From contig CAYOUJ010000030.1 of assembly GCA_964407165.1 (NCBI GenBank), positions 1 through 30,231 on the forward strand: DNA of 30,231 bases. The letters run 5' to 3'. This document shows, one piece after another, positions 8,124 through 15,825 of this stretch (positions within the stretch are counted from its first letter, which is position 1; the number at the start of each line of letters is the position of its first letter). A program made the translations under genes and the position numbers. A model generated the notes under the pieces. It ran no database searches, was not told the origin of the DNA, and was given only the letters and a program-made list of their open reading frames with translations. Origin of the DNA: CAZPKH01 sp964407165. GTDB taxonomy: Bacteria > Bacteroidota > Bacteroidia > Bacteroidales > Muribaculaceae.

Positions 8124-9197
8124 CTATTTTTGTTTTAAATGTTCACGTTCTTTGAGGATTGCGGCGTTGCGGGTGGCCTCGAGGAGGGGGGAGAGCAGCG
8201 CGGAATAGTCTGTGGAGACGGTGATGCCGCAGTGGCCGGACTCGAGGCCGTAGATTAGGTGGCGCTGCGGCGTCTCGCCGGCTACCCATTGGCCGATCCA
8301 CTCCTCGACGGTGGCCGCAAGAGAGCGAGTCATCGACAGGGGCACGCGCGCCGAGTATGGGCGCATGTCGCAGTCGATGCCCACGGTGTATGGGGACGCG
8401 TCGCCGCGCTCGCGGTTGTAGCGCAGCAGCCCTTGGGCCGTCTCCGGCGTCAAAGGCACCCACAAGTCGCAGGCGTCGGCAAGTGAGAAGGCCAGGCGGT
8501 ATACAGAGTCGGCGACATTGAAACTGCCGTCCCCCGAGAGGTAAACATCTGTGACATTGAGCGATGGGGCGCCCTCGCGCCCCGCCTGTACGCCCTCGCG
8601 GAAGGCACGGCGCATCTCCGAGCCAATGGCGTCGGTGCCATCGGCCCCCACAAGTGCCACGCTCTCCACGTCATCCATCCCGCCACTTATTACAAGCCCC
8701 GTCTGGTAGCACGTGGCATAGAGCGAGAGGGATAATGTGTTCATTGCCAAGGCGGTGTCGGTGCTCTCCACCAACAGGTGTGTCACCGCGGGATTGGCCG
8801 TCAGATCCTCGGCGCGCTCGCGCAGGAGGTCCTCCCAGCCGTCGTTGCACCACACTACGAGGGTGCGGTCTGTTGCGTCGGTGTATTGGTTCTCAACCCG
8901 GAGAAAGATGTCGATGGCGTCGCCGAGTGTCATCAGCCCTGACGCCTCCAGCTGCTCTATCCGCAGCAGCATGTCGTAGCGGCTCGCCGCCGAGGCCACG
9001 CCGCGGTATATCTCATCGTTATACGTCATGTCGCCAAGCTGGTCAGGCATGCACACAAACACCACGGTCGGACGGTCGTCGACCAGCTGCGAGTCGTCAA
9101 TCCAAACCGTCTCGCCGTCGCGTGTGCATGCCGCCAGCGCCGTCAGCAGAGCAGCTGCCAGCAGTGCGAGGTGTAATGTTTTGTGAGGGTTAAGCAT
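8124..9197 (-). CDS. BMP/PnrA-like substrate-binding lipoprotein
   Basis: From the ATG at 9197 the product has 357 residues and a clean lipoprotein signal with lipobox ALAAC (Cys24). CTRDGET follows, so there is no acidic surface-export motif and a periplasmic location is likely. The body resembles the basic membrane protein (PnrA) branch of type 1 binding proteins: GDMTYNDEIYRG near residues 55-66 matches the GD-x-x-x-ND opening of that family, and VGIDCDMRPYS near 272-282 followed by SMTRSLAATVEEWIGQW fits its C-terminal half. Characterised BMP proteins bind nucleosides for ABC uptake or act as sensors; the ligand here cannot be told. No permease or ATPase gene is nearby, which argues for sensing or delivery to a partner rather than classical ABC transport (inference). 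An in-frame upstream ATG at 9329 is rejected because a promoter box (9231-9238) lies inside that extension. Confidence 0.8.
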   Translation of the reverse strand: MLNPHKTLHLALLAAALLTALAACTRDGETVWIDDSQLVDDRPTVVFVCMPDQLGDMTYNDEIYRGVASAASRYDMLLRIEQLEASGLMTLGDAIDIFLRVENQYTDATDRTLVVWCNDGWEDLLRERAEDLTANPAVTHLLVESTDTALAMNTLSLSLYATCYQTGLVISGGMDDVESVALVGADGTDAIGSEMRRAFREGVQAGREGAPSLNVTDVYLSGDGSFNVADSVYRLAFSLADACDLWVPLTPETAQGLLRYNRERGDASPYTVGIDCDMRPYSARVPLSMTRSLAATVEEWIGQWVAGETPQRHLIYGLESGHCGITVSTDYSALLSPLLEATRNAAILKEREHLKQK

Positions 9198-9230
9198 AAC
9201 GATGAGTGTCCCTGTCTGTTTACAGGGATA

Positions 9231-9238
9231 CAAAGTTA
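9231..9238 (-). promoter_or_regulatory. Promoter -7 box for the BMP lipoprotein gene
   Basis: The minus strand reads TAACTTTG, a full match to TAnnTTTG, 34 bases upstream of the ATG at 9197. The -33 region (CTTG at about 9261-9264) is a weak match with a slightly long spacer. It probably serves the three-gene lipoprotein cluster. Confidence 0.55.
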
Positions 9239-9498
9239 CTACGCGCATCGCGTACGCGCGCAAGTCCCCCTCTTGACTTTTTGATAGACACAACTCCCTG
9301 CCTTGATATTTTAACTTTTCATGCCACATTGTCTATTGTCCTGTCTATTTTCATTGATGTTCCATAGTAAGCAACGTAACAGAGATGCCGGCTGCTCACC
9401 CAACACCCAGACGGCTGTAAATGACAAGCGCCCATGAATTAAACCGATTTGGCGGGGAGGCTCAAAAAATTTTGTTTTTTTGTTTGGGAGATTATTTG

Positions 9499-9506
9499 TA
9501 CCTTTG
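9499..9506 (+). promoter_or_regulatory. Promoter -7 box for the SLC13 carrier gene
   Basis: TACCTTTG matches the Bacteroidetes -7 consensus and lies about 100 bases before the chosen ATG at 9604. Upstream T-rich DNA offers several TTTG words but none at the ideal spacing. Its position places the start codon downstream of 9510 and excludes the longer ORF beginning at 9421. Confidence 0.5.
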
Positions 9507-9603
9507 CACCCGATTTTTGGCGCCCCGGCCATCCTCTCCCCTGCTCTCTTTTACACAGACGGCGCCCACGGATTGCTTTAGACATATCAATCACTGTCAC
9601 AGT

Positions 9604-11091
9604 ATGTTTACTATTTTTGAAGGCTACCATTTGGTGGAAGCCCTGCACCTTAAGAAGGCTGCAAAACGTTTCACTAATTCACACTATTTCCGCATGATAG
9701 CGTGCGCGGCAGTAGCACTGGCCGCTGTGCTAGTGCCCGCCGACATCTATGGCATCGAGGGCCTTACGGTCATCGAGCAGAGGGTAATCGGGTTGTTTAT
9801 CTTCGCCGCCACTATGTGGATCACCGAGGCTCTTCCCGCCTGGGGCACCTCGTTTCTTATTATAGTGCTGATGTGCCTGACCGTCAGCGACGCCCCACTT
9901 GCGTGCTTTGAAGTCGGTGAGGTTACAGGCGACTACGGGCAGCCCATACCCTACAAGAGCATCATGGCCACGATGGCCGATCCGACCATCATGCTGTTTA
10001 TCGGCGGCTTCGTGCTGGCCATCGGCCTGACCAAGACCGGCCTTGACATGTATATCGCCAAGGCTCTGCTAAAGCCCTTCGGCACTCGCAGCGAGATGGT
10101 GCTCATGGGCTTCTTGCTCGTGACAGCCATCCTCTCGGCCTTCGTCAGCAACACCGCCACCGCCGCCATGATGGTGGCTTTCGTAGCACCCGTGCTCAAG
10201 GCCCTCCCCGCCGACGGCAAAGGCAAGATAGCCCTGGCGCTGGCCATACCCATCGGCGCCAACATCGGCGGCATCGCCACCCCTATCGGCACCCCGCCCA
10301 ACCTTATCGCTTTGGGCTACCTTAACGAGCAACTTGGCATACACGTCACCTTCGGCGAATGGATGCTCAAAATGGTGCCCTTCACCGTGTTCATGCTTCT
10401 GGTAGGCTGGCTGGCCCTGCGTATACTCTTCCCCTTCAAGCAGAAACGCATCGAACTCAACTTTGAGAGCGACTTCAAGGTGACCAAGCATACCTGGCTG
10501 GTGGGCATAACTTTCATAGTCACCGTGTTCCTGTGGTGCTTCGGCGAGCTTATCCACGCCGGTCTCAACAGCTACATCGTGGCGCTGATACCCGTGGCCG
10601 CCTTCATCGTCGGTGGCCTCTTCGGACGCCGCGACCTGGAGCAGATCAACTGGGGCGTGCTGTGGATGGTGGCCGGTGGCTTCGCCCTCGGCCTGGCACT
10701 CAACTACACCAAGCTGAGCAACCATCTGGTCATGTCGATACCCTTCGCCTCATGGTCGTTTGTCGTCGTGCTCGTGGTGGCCTCGCTGCTCTGCTACGGT
10801 CTTAGCAACCTCATCAGCAACTCCGCGACGGCCGCCCTGCTCGTGCCCGTCATCGGCGTCATCGCCGGGGCAATGGCCGGCCACACCGGCGACGGTTCGA
10901 TACCCGTCCAGATGCTCATCGCCATCGCAGTGGCCTCATCCGTGGCCATGATGCTCCCCATCTCCACGCCTCCGAACGCAATCGCCCACTCCACCGGATA
11001 CATCAAGCAGTCTGACATGGTCAAGATAGGCATCATCGTCGGCGTTACGGGCATCGTAGCAGGCCTGTGCTGGCTCGTCCTCGTCTTCTAA
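9604..11091 (+). CDS. SLC13/DASS-family anion:sodium symporter (dicarboxylate carrier-like)
   Basis: The product (495 residues from the ATG at 9604) is a polytopic inner-membrane protein with more than ten hydrophobic segments. Two inverted halves each carry the family signature: VSNTATAAMM (SNT at 182-184) with IGTPPNLIALG near 228-238, and ISNSATAALL (SNS at 405-407) with ISTPPNAIAHS near 453-463. In characterised members such as VcINDY the two SNT motifs hold sodium and the carboxylate substrate. Here the second motif has Ser for Thr, a mild change. Likely substrates are C4-dicarboxylates, citrate or sulfate; the sequence does not decide. The start was chosen at MFTIFEG because the longer ORF begins upstream of the promoter box. 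The downstream barrel gene follows after 62 bases with no obvious promoter, so the two are probably co-transcribed. Confidence 0.9.
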   Translation: MFTIFEGYHLVEALHLKKAAKRFTNSHYFRMIACAAVALAAVLVPADIYGIEGLTVIEQRVIGLFIFAATMWITEALPAWGTSFLIIVLMCLTVSDAPLACFEVGEVTGDYGQPIPYKSIMATMADPTIMLFIGGFVLAIGLTKTGLDMYIAKALLKPFGTRSEMVLMGFLLVTAILSAFVSNTATAAMMVAFVAPVLKALPADGKGKIALALAIPIGANIGGIATPIGTPPNLIALGYLNEQLGIHVTFGEWMLKMVPFTVFMLLVGWLALRILFPFKQKRIELNFESDFKVTKHTWLVGITFIVTVFLWCFGELIHAGLNSYIVALIPVAAFIVGGLFGRRDLEQINWGVLWMVAGGFALGLALNYTKLSNHLVMSIPFASWSFVVVLVVASLLCYGLSNLISNSATAALLVPVIGVIAGAMAGHTGDGSIPVQMLIAIAVASSVAMMLPISTPPNAIAHSTGYIKQSDMVKIGIIVGVTGIVAGLCWLVLVF

Positions 11092-11092
11092 A

Positions 11093-11137
11093 TATCTCAC
11101 GCTGAAACATTAGAAACAAAAGTTTCTTCGCGAGATA
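11093..11137. repeat. Nested inverted repeat between carrier and porin genes
   Basis: Outer arms TATCTCACG (11093-11101) and CGCGAGATA (11129-11137) pair at eight of nine positions, and inner arms AGAAAC/GTTTCT lie at 11112-11117 and 11122-11127. No T-run follows directly. Related sequence lies at 8026-8099. It may tune expression of the two genes or be a degenerate mobile palindrome. Confidence 0.45.
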
Positions 11138-11153
11138 AAAACCACATATCGTT

Positions 11154-12398
11154 ATGCGCAAGATTTTACTGACAATGTGCGCCGTGATGGCGCTGGGCGC
11201 CGCCGCGCAAGACTCTATCGCCCCTGCGCCCAAGCCGTTCTCGTTCAGCTTCTACGGCCGCGTGCGCGCAGACTTGTTCTACAACACGCGCGCCAACGAG
11301 GAGACCGTCGACGGCCTGTTCTACATGTACCCCAAGGACCACTCCTACGACCCCCTCGGCGAGGACCTCAACTCGACGCCGCAGGGCAACATGTACGTGC
11401 TATACACCCGCCTCGGCACCGACATCACCGGCCCGATGGTAGGCTCGGCCAAGACCTCTGCGAAGATTGAGCTTGACTTCCGCGGATCAGGCTCGACATA
11501 CTCCATAGCGCGCATCCGCCACGCGTACGTCAACCTCGACTGGGGCACCTCCGCCGTGCTAGTCGGCCAGACGTGGCACCCGCTGTTCGGTGATGTCTCC
11601 CCCTCTGTGCTCAACCTCTCGACCGGCGCCCCCTTCCAGCCGTTCAACCGCAGCCCGCAGGTGCGCTACCGATACACCTCGCGCGGAGGCTTCATGATGA
11701 CCGGCGCAGCCGTGTGGCAGGCACAATACACCTCCGCCGGTCCCGACGGCAAGACGCACAATTATCTTAAGAACAGCTGCATCCCCGAGCTGTATGCGGC
11801 CATCGACTTCAAGCGTCCCACTTTTCAGGTCGGTGCGGGCGTGGAGATGCTGAGCCTCAAGCCACGCACGAAGGCTGAAATTAACGGGGCAACTTACAAG
11901 GTAAACGAGCGCGTGACTTCCATCTCGGCCGAGGCCCACGCCAAATATTCGGCCAACCTGTGGACGGTGGGCGCCAAAACGGTCTACGCCTCCAACCTCA
12001 CCCACTGCTCCATGCCCGGCGGCTACGCCGTCACGGCCATCGACCCGACCACGGGCGAGCAAGACTACAGCCCTCTGCACCACTCGATGACCTGGCTCAA
12101 CGTCACCTACGGCAAGAAGTGGCAGCCCGGCCTGTTCGTGGGCTATCTCAAGAATCTTGGCTGCGGCAACGAGGTAGTCGGCTCGGTCTACGGCACCAAC
12201 ACCAACCTCGACCAGGTGGTCAACGTCAGCGCCCAGCTGTCATACAACCTGCCGTCGTGGAAAATAGGCTTGGAGGTGACCCCCTGCTGGGCGTGGTACG
12301 GCAGCATCAACACCGCCAACGGCCGCATCACCGACACTCACTCCGTCAGCAACTTCCGCTTCCTCGCCGTGGTCATCTACTCCTTCTCCACCAAGTAA
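11154..12398 (+). CDS. Outer-membrane beta-barrel protein, porin-like (DcaP-like)
   Basis: The 414-residue product starts with a signal peptide (MRKILLTMCAVMALGAAAQ) cleaved before DSIAP. The mature chain opens with FSFYGRVRADLFYNTR, typical of the first strand of a porin, and continues with alternating polar/aromatic strands such as YVLYTRLGTDI, AKIELDFRGSG, IRHAYVNLDWG, AVLVGQTWHPLFG and VRYRYTS. It ends in a strand, NFRFLAVVIYSFSTK. The size and the opening motif recall the DcaP-like dicarboxylate porins, but that is a resemblance I cannot test here. Its place directly behind an SLC13 carrier fits a matched outer/inner uptake route for the same anion (inference). It is closed by a strong bidirectional hairpin before the convergent aat gene. 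Confidence 0.75.
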   Translation: MRKILLTMCAVMALGAAAQDSIAPAPKPFSFSFYGRVRADLFYNTRANEETVDGLFYMYPKDHSYDPLGEDLNSTPQGNMYVLYTRLGTDITGPMVGSAKTSAKIELDFRGSGSTYSIARIRHAYVNLDWGTSAVLVGQTWHPLFGDVSPSVLNLSTGAPFQPFNRSPQVRYRYTSRGGFMMTGAAVWQAQYTSAGPDGKTHNYLKNSCIPELYAAIDFKRPTFQVGAGVEMLSLKPRTKAEINGATYKVNERVTSISAEAHAKYSANLWTVGAKTVYASNLTHCSMPGGYAVTAIDPTTGEQDYSPLHHSMTWLNVTYGKKWQPGLFVGYLKNLGCGNEVVGSVYGTNTNLDQVVNVSAQLSYNLPSWKIGLEVTPCWAWYGSINTANGRITDTHSVSNFRFLAVVIYSFSTK

Positions 12399-12416
12399 GC
12401 ATCGTACAACACACCT

Positions 12417-12457
12417 CTATGCCGCAAAAGTCAAAAATTTTGATTTTTGCGGCATAG
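12417..12457. terminator. Bidirectional terminator between convergent genes
   Basis: Perfect 13-base arms (12417-12429 and 12445-12457: CTATGCCGCAAAA/TTTTGCGGCATAG) enclose an inner TCAAAA/TTTTGA stem. The A/T-rich upper stem and the position between a plus-strand stop (12398) and a minus-strand stop (12463) fit a shared terminator. Confidence 0.75.
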
Positions 12458-12462
12458 ACGCA

Positions 12463-13131
12463 TTATTGGGGGCGAAGGAGGGAGCGGAATTTTTTGTAGG
12501 GGATGTAGCGGCCGCCCATGCTCTCGAGGTGGAGTGTGTGGAACTGGCAGTCGACAAAGGCGAGACCGCGGGCCGGAAGATACTCGCGGCAGAGGTGTAT
12601 CAGGGCGAGCTTTGAGGCGGAGGGGACCATCGAGAACATGCTCTCGCCGAAGAATGCGCCGGCCATCTCGACGCCATAGAGTCCTCCGACGAGACGGTTA
12701 CCCTCCCACACTTCGATGCTGGTGGCATGGTCCATCTCGTGGAGGCGGGTGTAGGCGGCTACCATCTCTGGGCCGAGCCAGGCGCCTTCCTGATCAAGAC
12801 GCAGGGCTGCGCAGCCGTTGATGACGCCTGCAAAGTCTTGGTTGACAGTGACGCGGTAACGGCCTGAGTTGATGAGGGTGCGCATGGAGTGGGAGACGTG
12901 GATTTCGTCGGGGAATAAGACGAAACGCCGTCGGGGACAAAACCACAAAGGGCGCTGGCGACGTTTGAAGTCAAACCAAGGGAATATGCCGAGGGGATAT
13001 GCTTGCATCAGCATCTCGGGAGTGATGTCACCGCCGACGGCATAGAGGTCGGCGGTGCAGCCCACGGAATAGGGAGGCTCCGCAGGGTCCGGGATGCCGC
13101 CGGTGTAATTTTTATCGAGGTCGATGTACAT
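12463..13131 (-). CDS. aat: Leucyl/phenylalanyl-tRNA--protein transferase
   Basis: Aat moves Leu or Phe from aminoacyl-tRNA to proteins with N-terminal Lys or Arg, creating a degron read by ClpS and ClpAP. The 222-residue length is close to E. coli Aat (234). Family motifs are present in order: VGGDITPEMLMQAYPLGIFP near residues 33-52, WFCPRRRFVLFP, DFAGVINGCA near 99, a GNRLVGGLYGV strand, FFGESMFS near 160, and the closing CQFHTLHLESMGGRYIPYKK. The gene lies 60 bases downstream of clpA in the same direction, with clpS just before clpA, so the whole leucine-type N-degron module is together. The spacer between clpA and aat is AT-rich with repeated CGAGATT-like units. Confidence is high from motifs and context. 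Confidence 0.95.
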   Translation of the reverse strand: MYIDLDKNYTGGIPDPAEPPYSVGCTADLYAVGGDITPEMLMQAYPLGIFPWFDFKRRQRPLWFCPRRRFVLFPDEIHVSHSMRTLINSGRYRVTVNQDFAGVINGCAALRLDQEGAWLGPEMVAAYTRLHEMDHATSIEVWEGNRLVGGLYGVEMAGAFFGESMFSMVPSASKLALIHLCREYLPARGLAFVDCQFHTLHLESMGGRYIPYKKFRSLLRPQ

Positions 13132-13134
13132 TAT

Positions 13135-13199
13135 CGAGATTTCGAAATTTCGAGATTACGAGATTATCGATTTTTTCGAGATTACCGATGATTATCGAG
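13135..13199. repeat. Degenerate short tandem units in the clpA-aat spacer
   Basis: Units of the form CGAGATT, CGAAATT or CGATTTT recur about every 8-10 bases through this AT-rich spacer and run into the last codons of clpA. It is one of four such spacers in the window, each with a different unit. Confidence 0.5.
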
Positions 13200-15483
13200 T
13201 TTGATCAGTTATTAGGTCGGCGGGGCGGATGCGGAGGACGCCGTCGGCGGGGCGCGGGCTGTAGATGATGGCGCGCATGATGACGGGCTTTAGCATGCGG
13301 GCTATGACGCGGTCGAGTTCGCGAGCCCCGCGCTCGGGGGTAAAGCCCGCCTCGAGCAGAAGCTTCCGGGCGGAGGGCAATACATTCAGCTTCAGGCCCT
13401 TTGCCTTGACCTTGACGGCGAGCTCCCCTATCTTCTTTTTGAGGATGCGCTCGGCCATGTCGAGTGAGAGATCGTTGAAGACCACGGTGGAGGTCAGGCG
13501 CCCGAGGAACTCCGGCTTGAAGCGAGCCTTGACAGCCTTGAGCATTGCCTGGCCGGTGGAGACGGTGCGTACGAAGCCCATGCCTGCCTGCGAGGCAAAC
13601 TGTGCGCCGGCGTTGGAGGTCATTATGAGGACGACGTGGCGGAAGTCGGTCTTGACGCCGTGGGAGTCGGTGAGGGTTGCGTAGTCCATGACCTGCAGCA
13701 GGAGGTTGAAGATGTCAGAATGGGCCTTCTCAATCTCGTCGAGCAGCAGGACGCATCGGGGCTGGCGGCGCACGGCGTCGGTGAGCAATCCGCCGTCGTC
13801 GTAGCCGACGTAGCCGGGGGGCGAGCCGATGAGGCGCGCGACGGTGTGCTTCTCCACATATTCGCTCATGTCGAAGCGGATGAGCTCGACGCCGAGTTCT
13901 CGGGCGAGCACGCGTGCCACTTCGGTCTTGCCGACGCCGGTAGGGCCTACGAAGAGCATCGAGGCAACGGGCTTGTGGTCGTCGGTGAGGCCCGCGCGGT
14001 TGAGCATGACGGCATCGTTGACCTGCCGCAGGGCCTGGTCCTGGCCGAAGACGCACTTTTGCATGGCACGAAGAAGAGCCTCAGGATTGGGGAACTCGTC
14101 GGCGCCTGCGCGTGAGTCGGTGATGTCGGCGAGGGTCTCGACGTTGCATACTCGGGCGAGCACCTGGGAAATATGGTCTTTGGTTACATCTGCACCGTCA
14201 GGACAGCCCTGAAGGTGCATCCACGCGCCGGCCTGGTCGAGCAGGTCGATGGCCTTGTCGGGAAGGTAGCGGTCGTTGATATATTTCTGCGAGGCGCGGA
14301 CGGCAAAGTCAAGCGTCTCGTCGGGGTAGACGACATCGTGATAGTCTTCATAGAGATCCTTGACGCCGCGGAGTATCTCGACAGCCTCGTCAGCCGACGG
14401 CTCGGGGACGTCGACCATGGTGAAGCGGCGGGAGATGGCTTTCAGACGCTCAAATGTGCGTTTGTATTCGTCAGGGGTGGTTGTGCCGATGACATGGACA
14501 AGGGCGCGGTCGAGCATGGGACGCAGCATGGCAGAGAGATCGAGCTGCTGCCCCTCGACGGTGCCGGCGCCGATGATGCCCTGGATCTCGTCGATGAAGA
14601 GGATGACGAACGTACCGGCGCAGGCCTCCTGTTCAAGCTGCCTTATCATGCGGATGACGCGCTTCTCGTAGTCGCCACGATACTGCGTGCCGGCGAGCAG
14701 GGCCGTGCTGTCAAGCATGTATATGCGCGCGTCGCAGAGGCGCCGGGGAACCTTGCCCTCCTTGACCATGCGCGCGAGGCCGTAAGCCATGGCGGTCTTG
14801 CCCACCCCGGGGAGTCCGAGGAGCATGACGTTGCCCTTGTCGCGGCGGCAGAGCACGCGCATCATGTCGCGCATCTCGCGCTCGCGGCCTATCAGGCGCG
14901 GGTGACGGTCGACCTGTCCCTTAGCGTCGGAGAGGAAGTCCATCGCGTCAGACTCTGCGGGAGCATCATCATCCTCTTCGTCGCCAGGGTCTTGCAAAGG
15001 GTCAGCGAATGTGTCAGGCTCCATGCCTAGGCGCCAGGCGTCGGTGGCGTCGAGCACTTGTCGGAGCCACTCGCCACGGGGCATGTATTCCTCAAGAAGA
15101 CTTTGCAGGAAAAACATCCTAAAATGCACGCTCTCGAATAGCTCGTTCAGGATGTCCGCGAAGCTAACTTCACGTGCGCCGGCGACCCTTTCTATGGCAC
15201 GCTTGCACAAGGACATCAACTCAAGCAAAGGGGCGAGTCCGGGTGGAAACCAGGGGTAACTAAAAAATTTAGGCTCGGGATACTCGTAACTTTCAACTGA
15301 CTTGCGCAGCTCTGACAGCAAATTAGGGAAAGGGGCGAAAACATGTCGGTAGACCGCATTTTCGGCAGCGGACAGCAGCACATGCTCAGGCAAGACACAA
15401 CTATGGCCCCACTCCTTCGCCAAGGCTTGTGAGCGAAGAAGTATCTCAAGTGCCACTTCATCGTAGTATATTTGTTCTTCCAT
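13192..15483 (-). CDS. clpA: ClpA-type AAA+ unfoldase
   Basis: A double-ring AAA+ unfoldase of 763 residues, close to E. coli ClpA (758). The N-domain (1-145) opens with ALEILLRSQALAKEWGH and HSCVLPEHVLL, typical of Clp N repeats and the site where ClpS docks. The first ATPase module has Walker A GLPGVGKT (223-230) and Walker B ILFIDE (294-299); the second has GPTGVGKT (513-520) and VLLLDE (578-583). The absence of a long coiled-coil middle domain separates it from ClpB and ClpC. The ClpP-binding loop appears as MGF near 635-637, where E. coli has IGL. An acidic linker (165-180) joins the N-domain to the first module. It feeds unfolded substrates to ClpP, which is not encoded here. clpS ends 12 bases upstream, indicating co-transcription. 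Confidence 0.95.
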   Translation of the reverse strand: MEEQIYYDEVALEILLRSQALAKEWGHSCVLPEHVLLSAAENAVYRHVFAPFPNLLSELRKSVESYEYPEPKFFSYPWFPPGLAPLLELMSLCKRAIERVAGAREVSFADILNELFESVHFRMFFLQSLLEEYMPRGEWLRQVLDATDAWRLGMEPDTFADPLQDPGDEEDDDAPAESDAMDFLSDAKGQVDRHPRLIGREREMRDMMRVLCRRDKGNVMLLGLPGVGKTAMAYGLARMVKEGKVPRRLCDARIYMLDSTALLAGTQYRGDYEKRVIRMIRQLEQEACAGTFVILFIDEIQGIIGAGTVEGQQLDLSAMLRPMLDRALVHVIGTTTPDEYKRTFERLKAISRRFTMVDVPEPSADEAVEILRGVKDLYEDYHDVVYPDETLDFAVRASQKYINDRYLPDKAIDLLDQAGAWMHLQGCPDGADVTKDHISQVLARVCNVETLADITDSRAGADEFPNPEALLRAMQKCVFGQDQALRQVNDAVMLNRAGLTDDHKPVASMLFVGPTGVGKTEVARVLARELGVELIRFDMSEYVEKHTVARLIGSPPGYVGYDDGGLLTDAVRRQPRCVLLLDEIEKAHSDIFNLLLQVMDYATLTDSHGVKTDFRHVVLIMTSNAGAQFASQAGMGFVRTVSTGQAMLKAVKARFKPEFLGRLTSTVVFNDLSLDMAERILKKKIGELAVKVKAKGLKLNVLPSARKLLLEAGFTPERGARELDRVIARMLKPVIMRAIIYSPRPADGVLRIRPADLITDQTR

Positions 15484-15495
15484 AATATCAATCAG

Positions 15496-15807
15496 TTAAG
15501 ACAAGAGACGAATACGACATCGCAGAGGGAAACCCTGCGTGTTTGCCAGTGCGTGGACCGTCTTTACCTTCTCTGTGGCCTCTTCGAGGGCGTATCGTCC
15601 GACAGCTCCGGCGCCTTCGTTGTGCACCTTTGAGGTAAGCTCCACGGCATCCTCCGGGCCGAGGCCAAAGACCTTGATGAGCACGTATATGACAAATTCG
15701 AAGGTGGTGAAGTCGTCGTTGAGAAGCACCACCTCATACAGGTCGGGAGTCTTGCGGCGCGTGTTTGAACGCTCCTTTATGGCGGTAGAGGAGTTAGATT
15801 GAGGCAT
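15496..15807 (-). CDS. clpS: ClpS N-degron adaptor
   Basis: ClpS binds substrates with N-terminal Leu, Phe, Tyr or Trp and hands them to ClpA. The 103-residue protein has the family signature VVLLNDDFTTFEFVIYVL near residues 26-43, which includes the NDD segment and the residues that shape the hydrophobic N-degron pocket. VHNEGAGAVGRYALEEATEKV near 62-82 corresponds to the conserved helix and His region contacting ClpA. The first 20 residues (Ser/Thr/Arg-rich) form the flexible N-terminal extension that enters the ClpA pore in characterised homologues. It is 12 bases ahead of clpA and 18 bases behind rlmH. Confidence 0.95.
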   Translation of the reverse strand: MPQSNSSTAIKERSNTRRKTPDLYEVVLLNDDFTTFEFVIYVLIKVFGLGPEDAVELTSKVHNEGAGAVGRYALEEATEKVKTVHALANTQGFPLRCRIRLLS

Positions 15808-15825
15808 GGGAAAGAGGTGTTATTT

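Larger units (their letters stand above)
9198..9603. other. Divergent intergenic region, no gene
   Basis: About 400 bases separate the divergent BMP lipoprotein and SLC13 carrier genes. A TAACTTTG -7 box for the leftward gene lies at 9231-9238, and a TACCTTTG -7 box for the rightward gene at 9499-9506. The part between about 9280 and 9500 is AT-rich. I see no convincing small gene in it: the short ORFs have no signal peptide or recognisable domain and overlap the promoters. Confidence 0.6.

Noticed and set aside
8124..9197. ABC transporter operon based on the BMP-like binding protein
   Set aside because: No permease or ATPase gene lies on either side; the neighbours are the fusion protein and a divergent SLC13 carrier.
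9421..9603. N-terminal extension of the SLC13 carrier
   Set aside because: It contains the likely promoter box, so transcripts would begin inside it.
14173..15030. Plus-strand ORF of 285 codons antisense to clpA
   Set aside because: ClpA motifs occupy the opposite strand throughout; this is a shadow frame.
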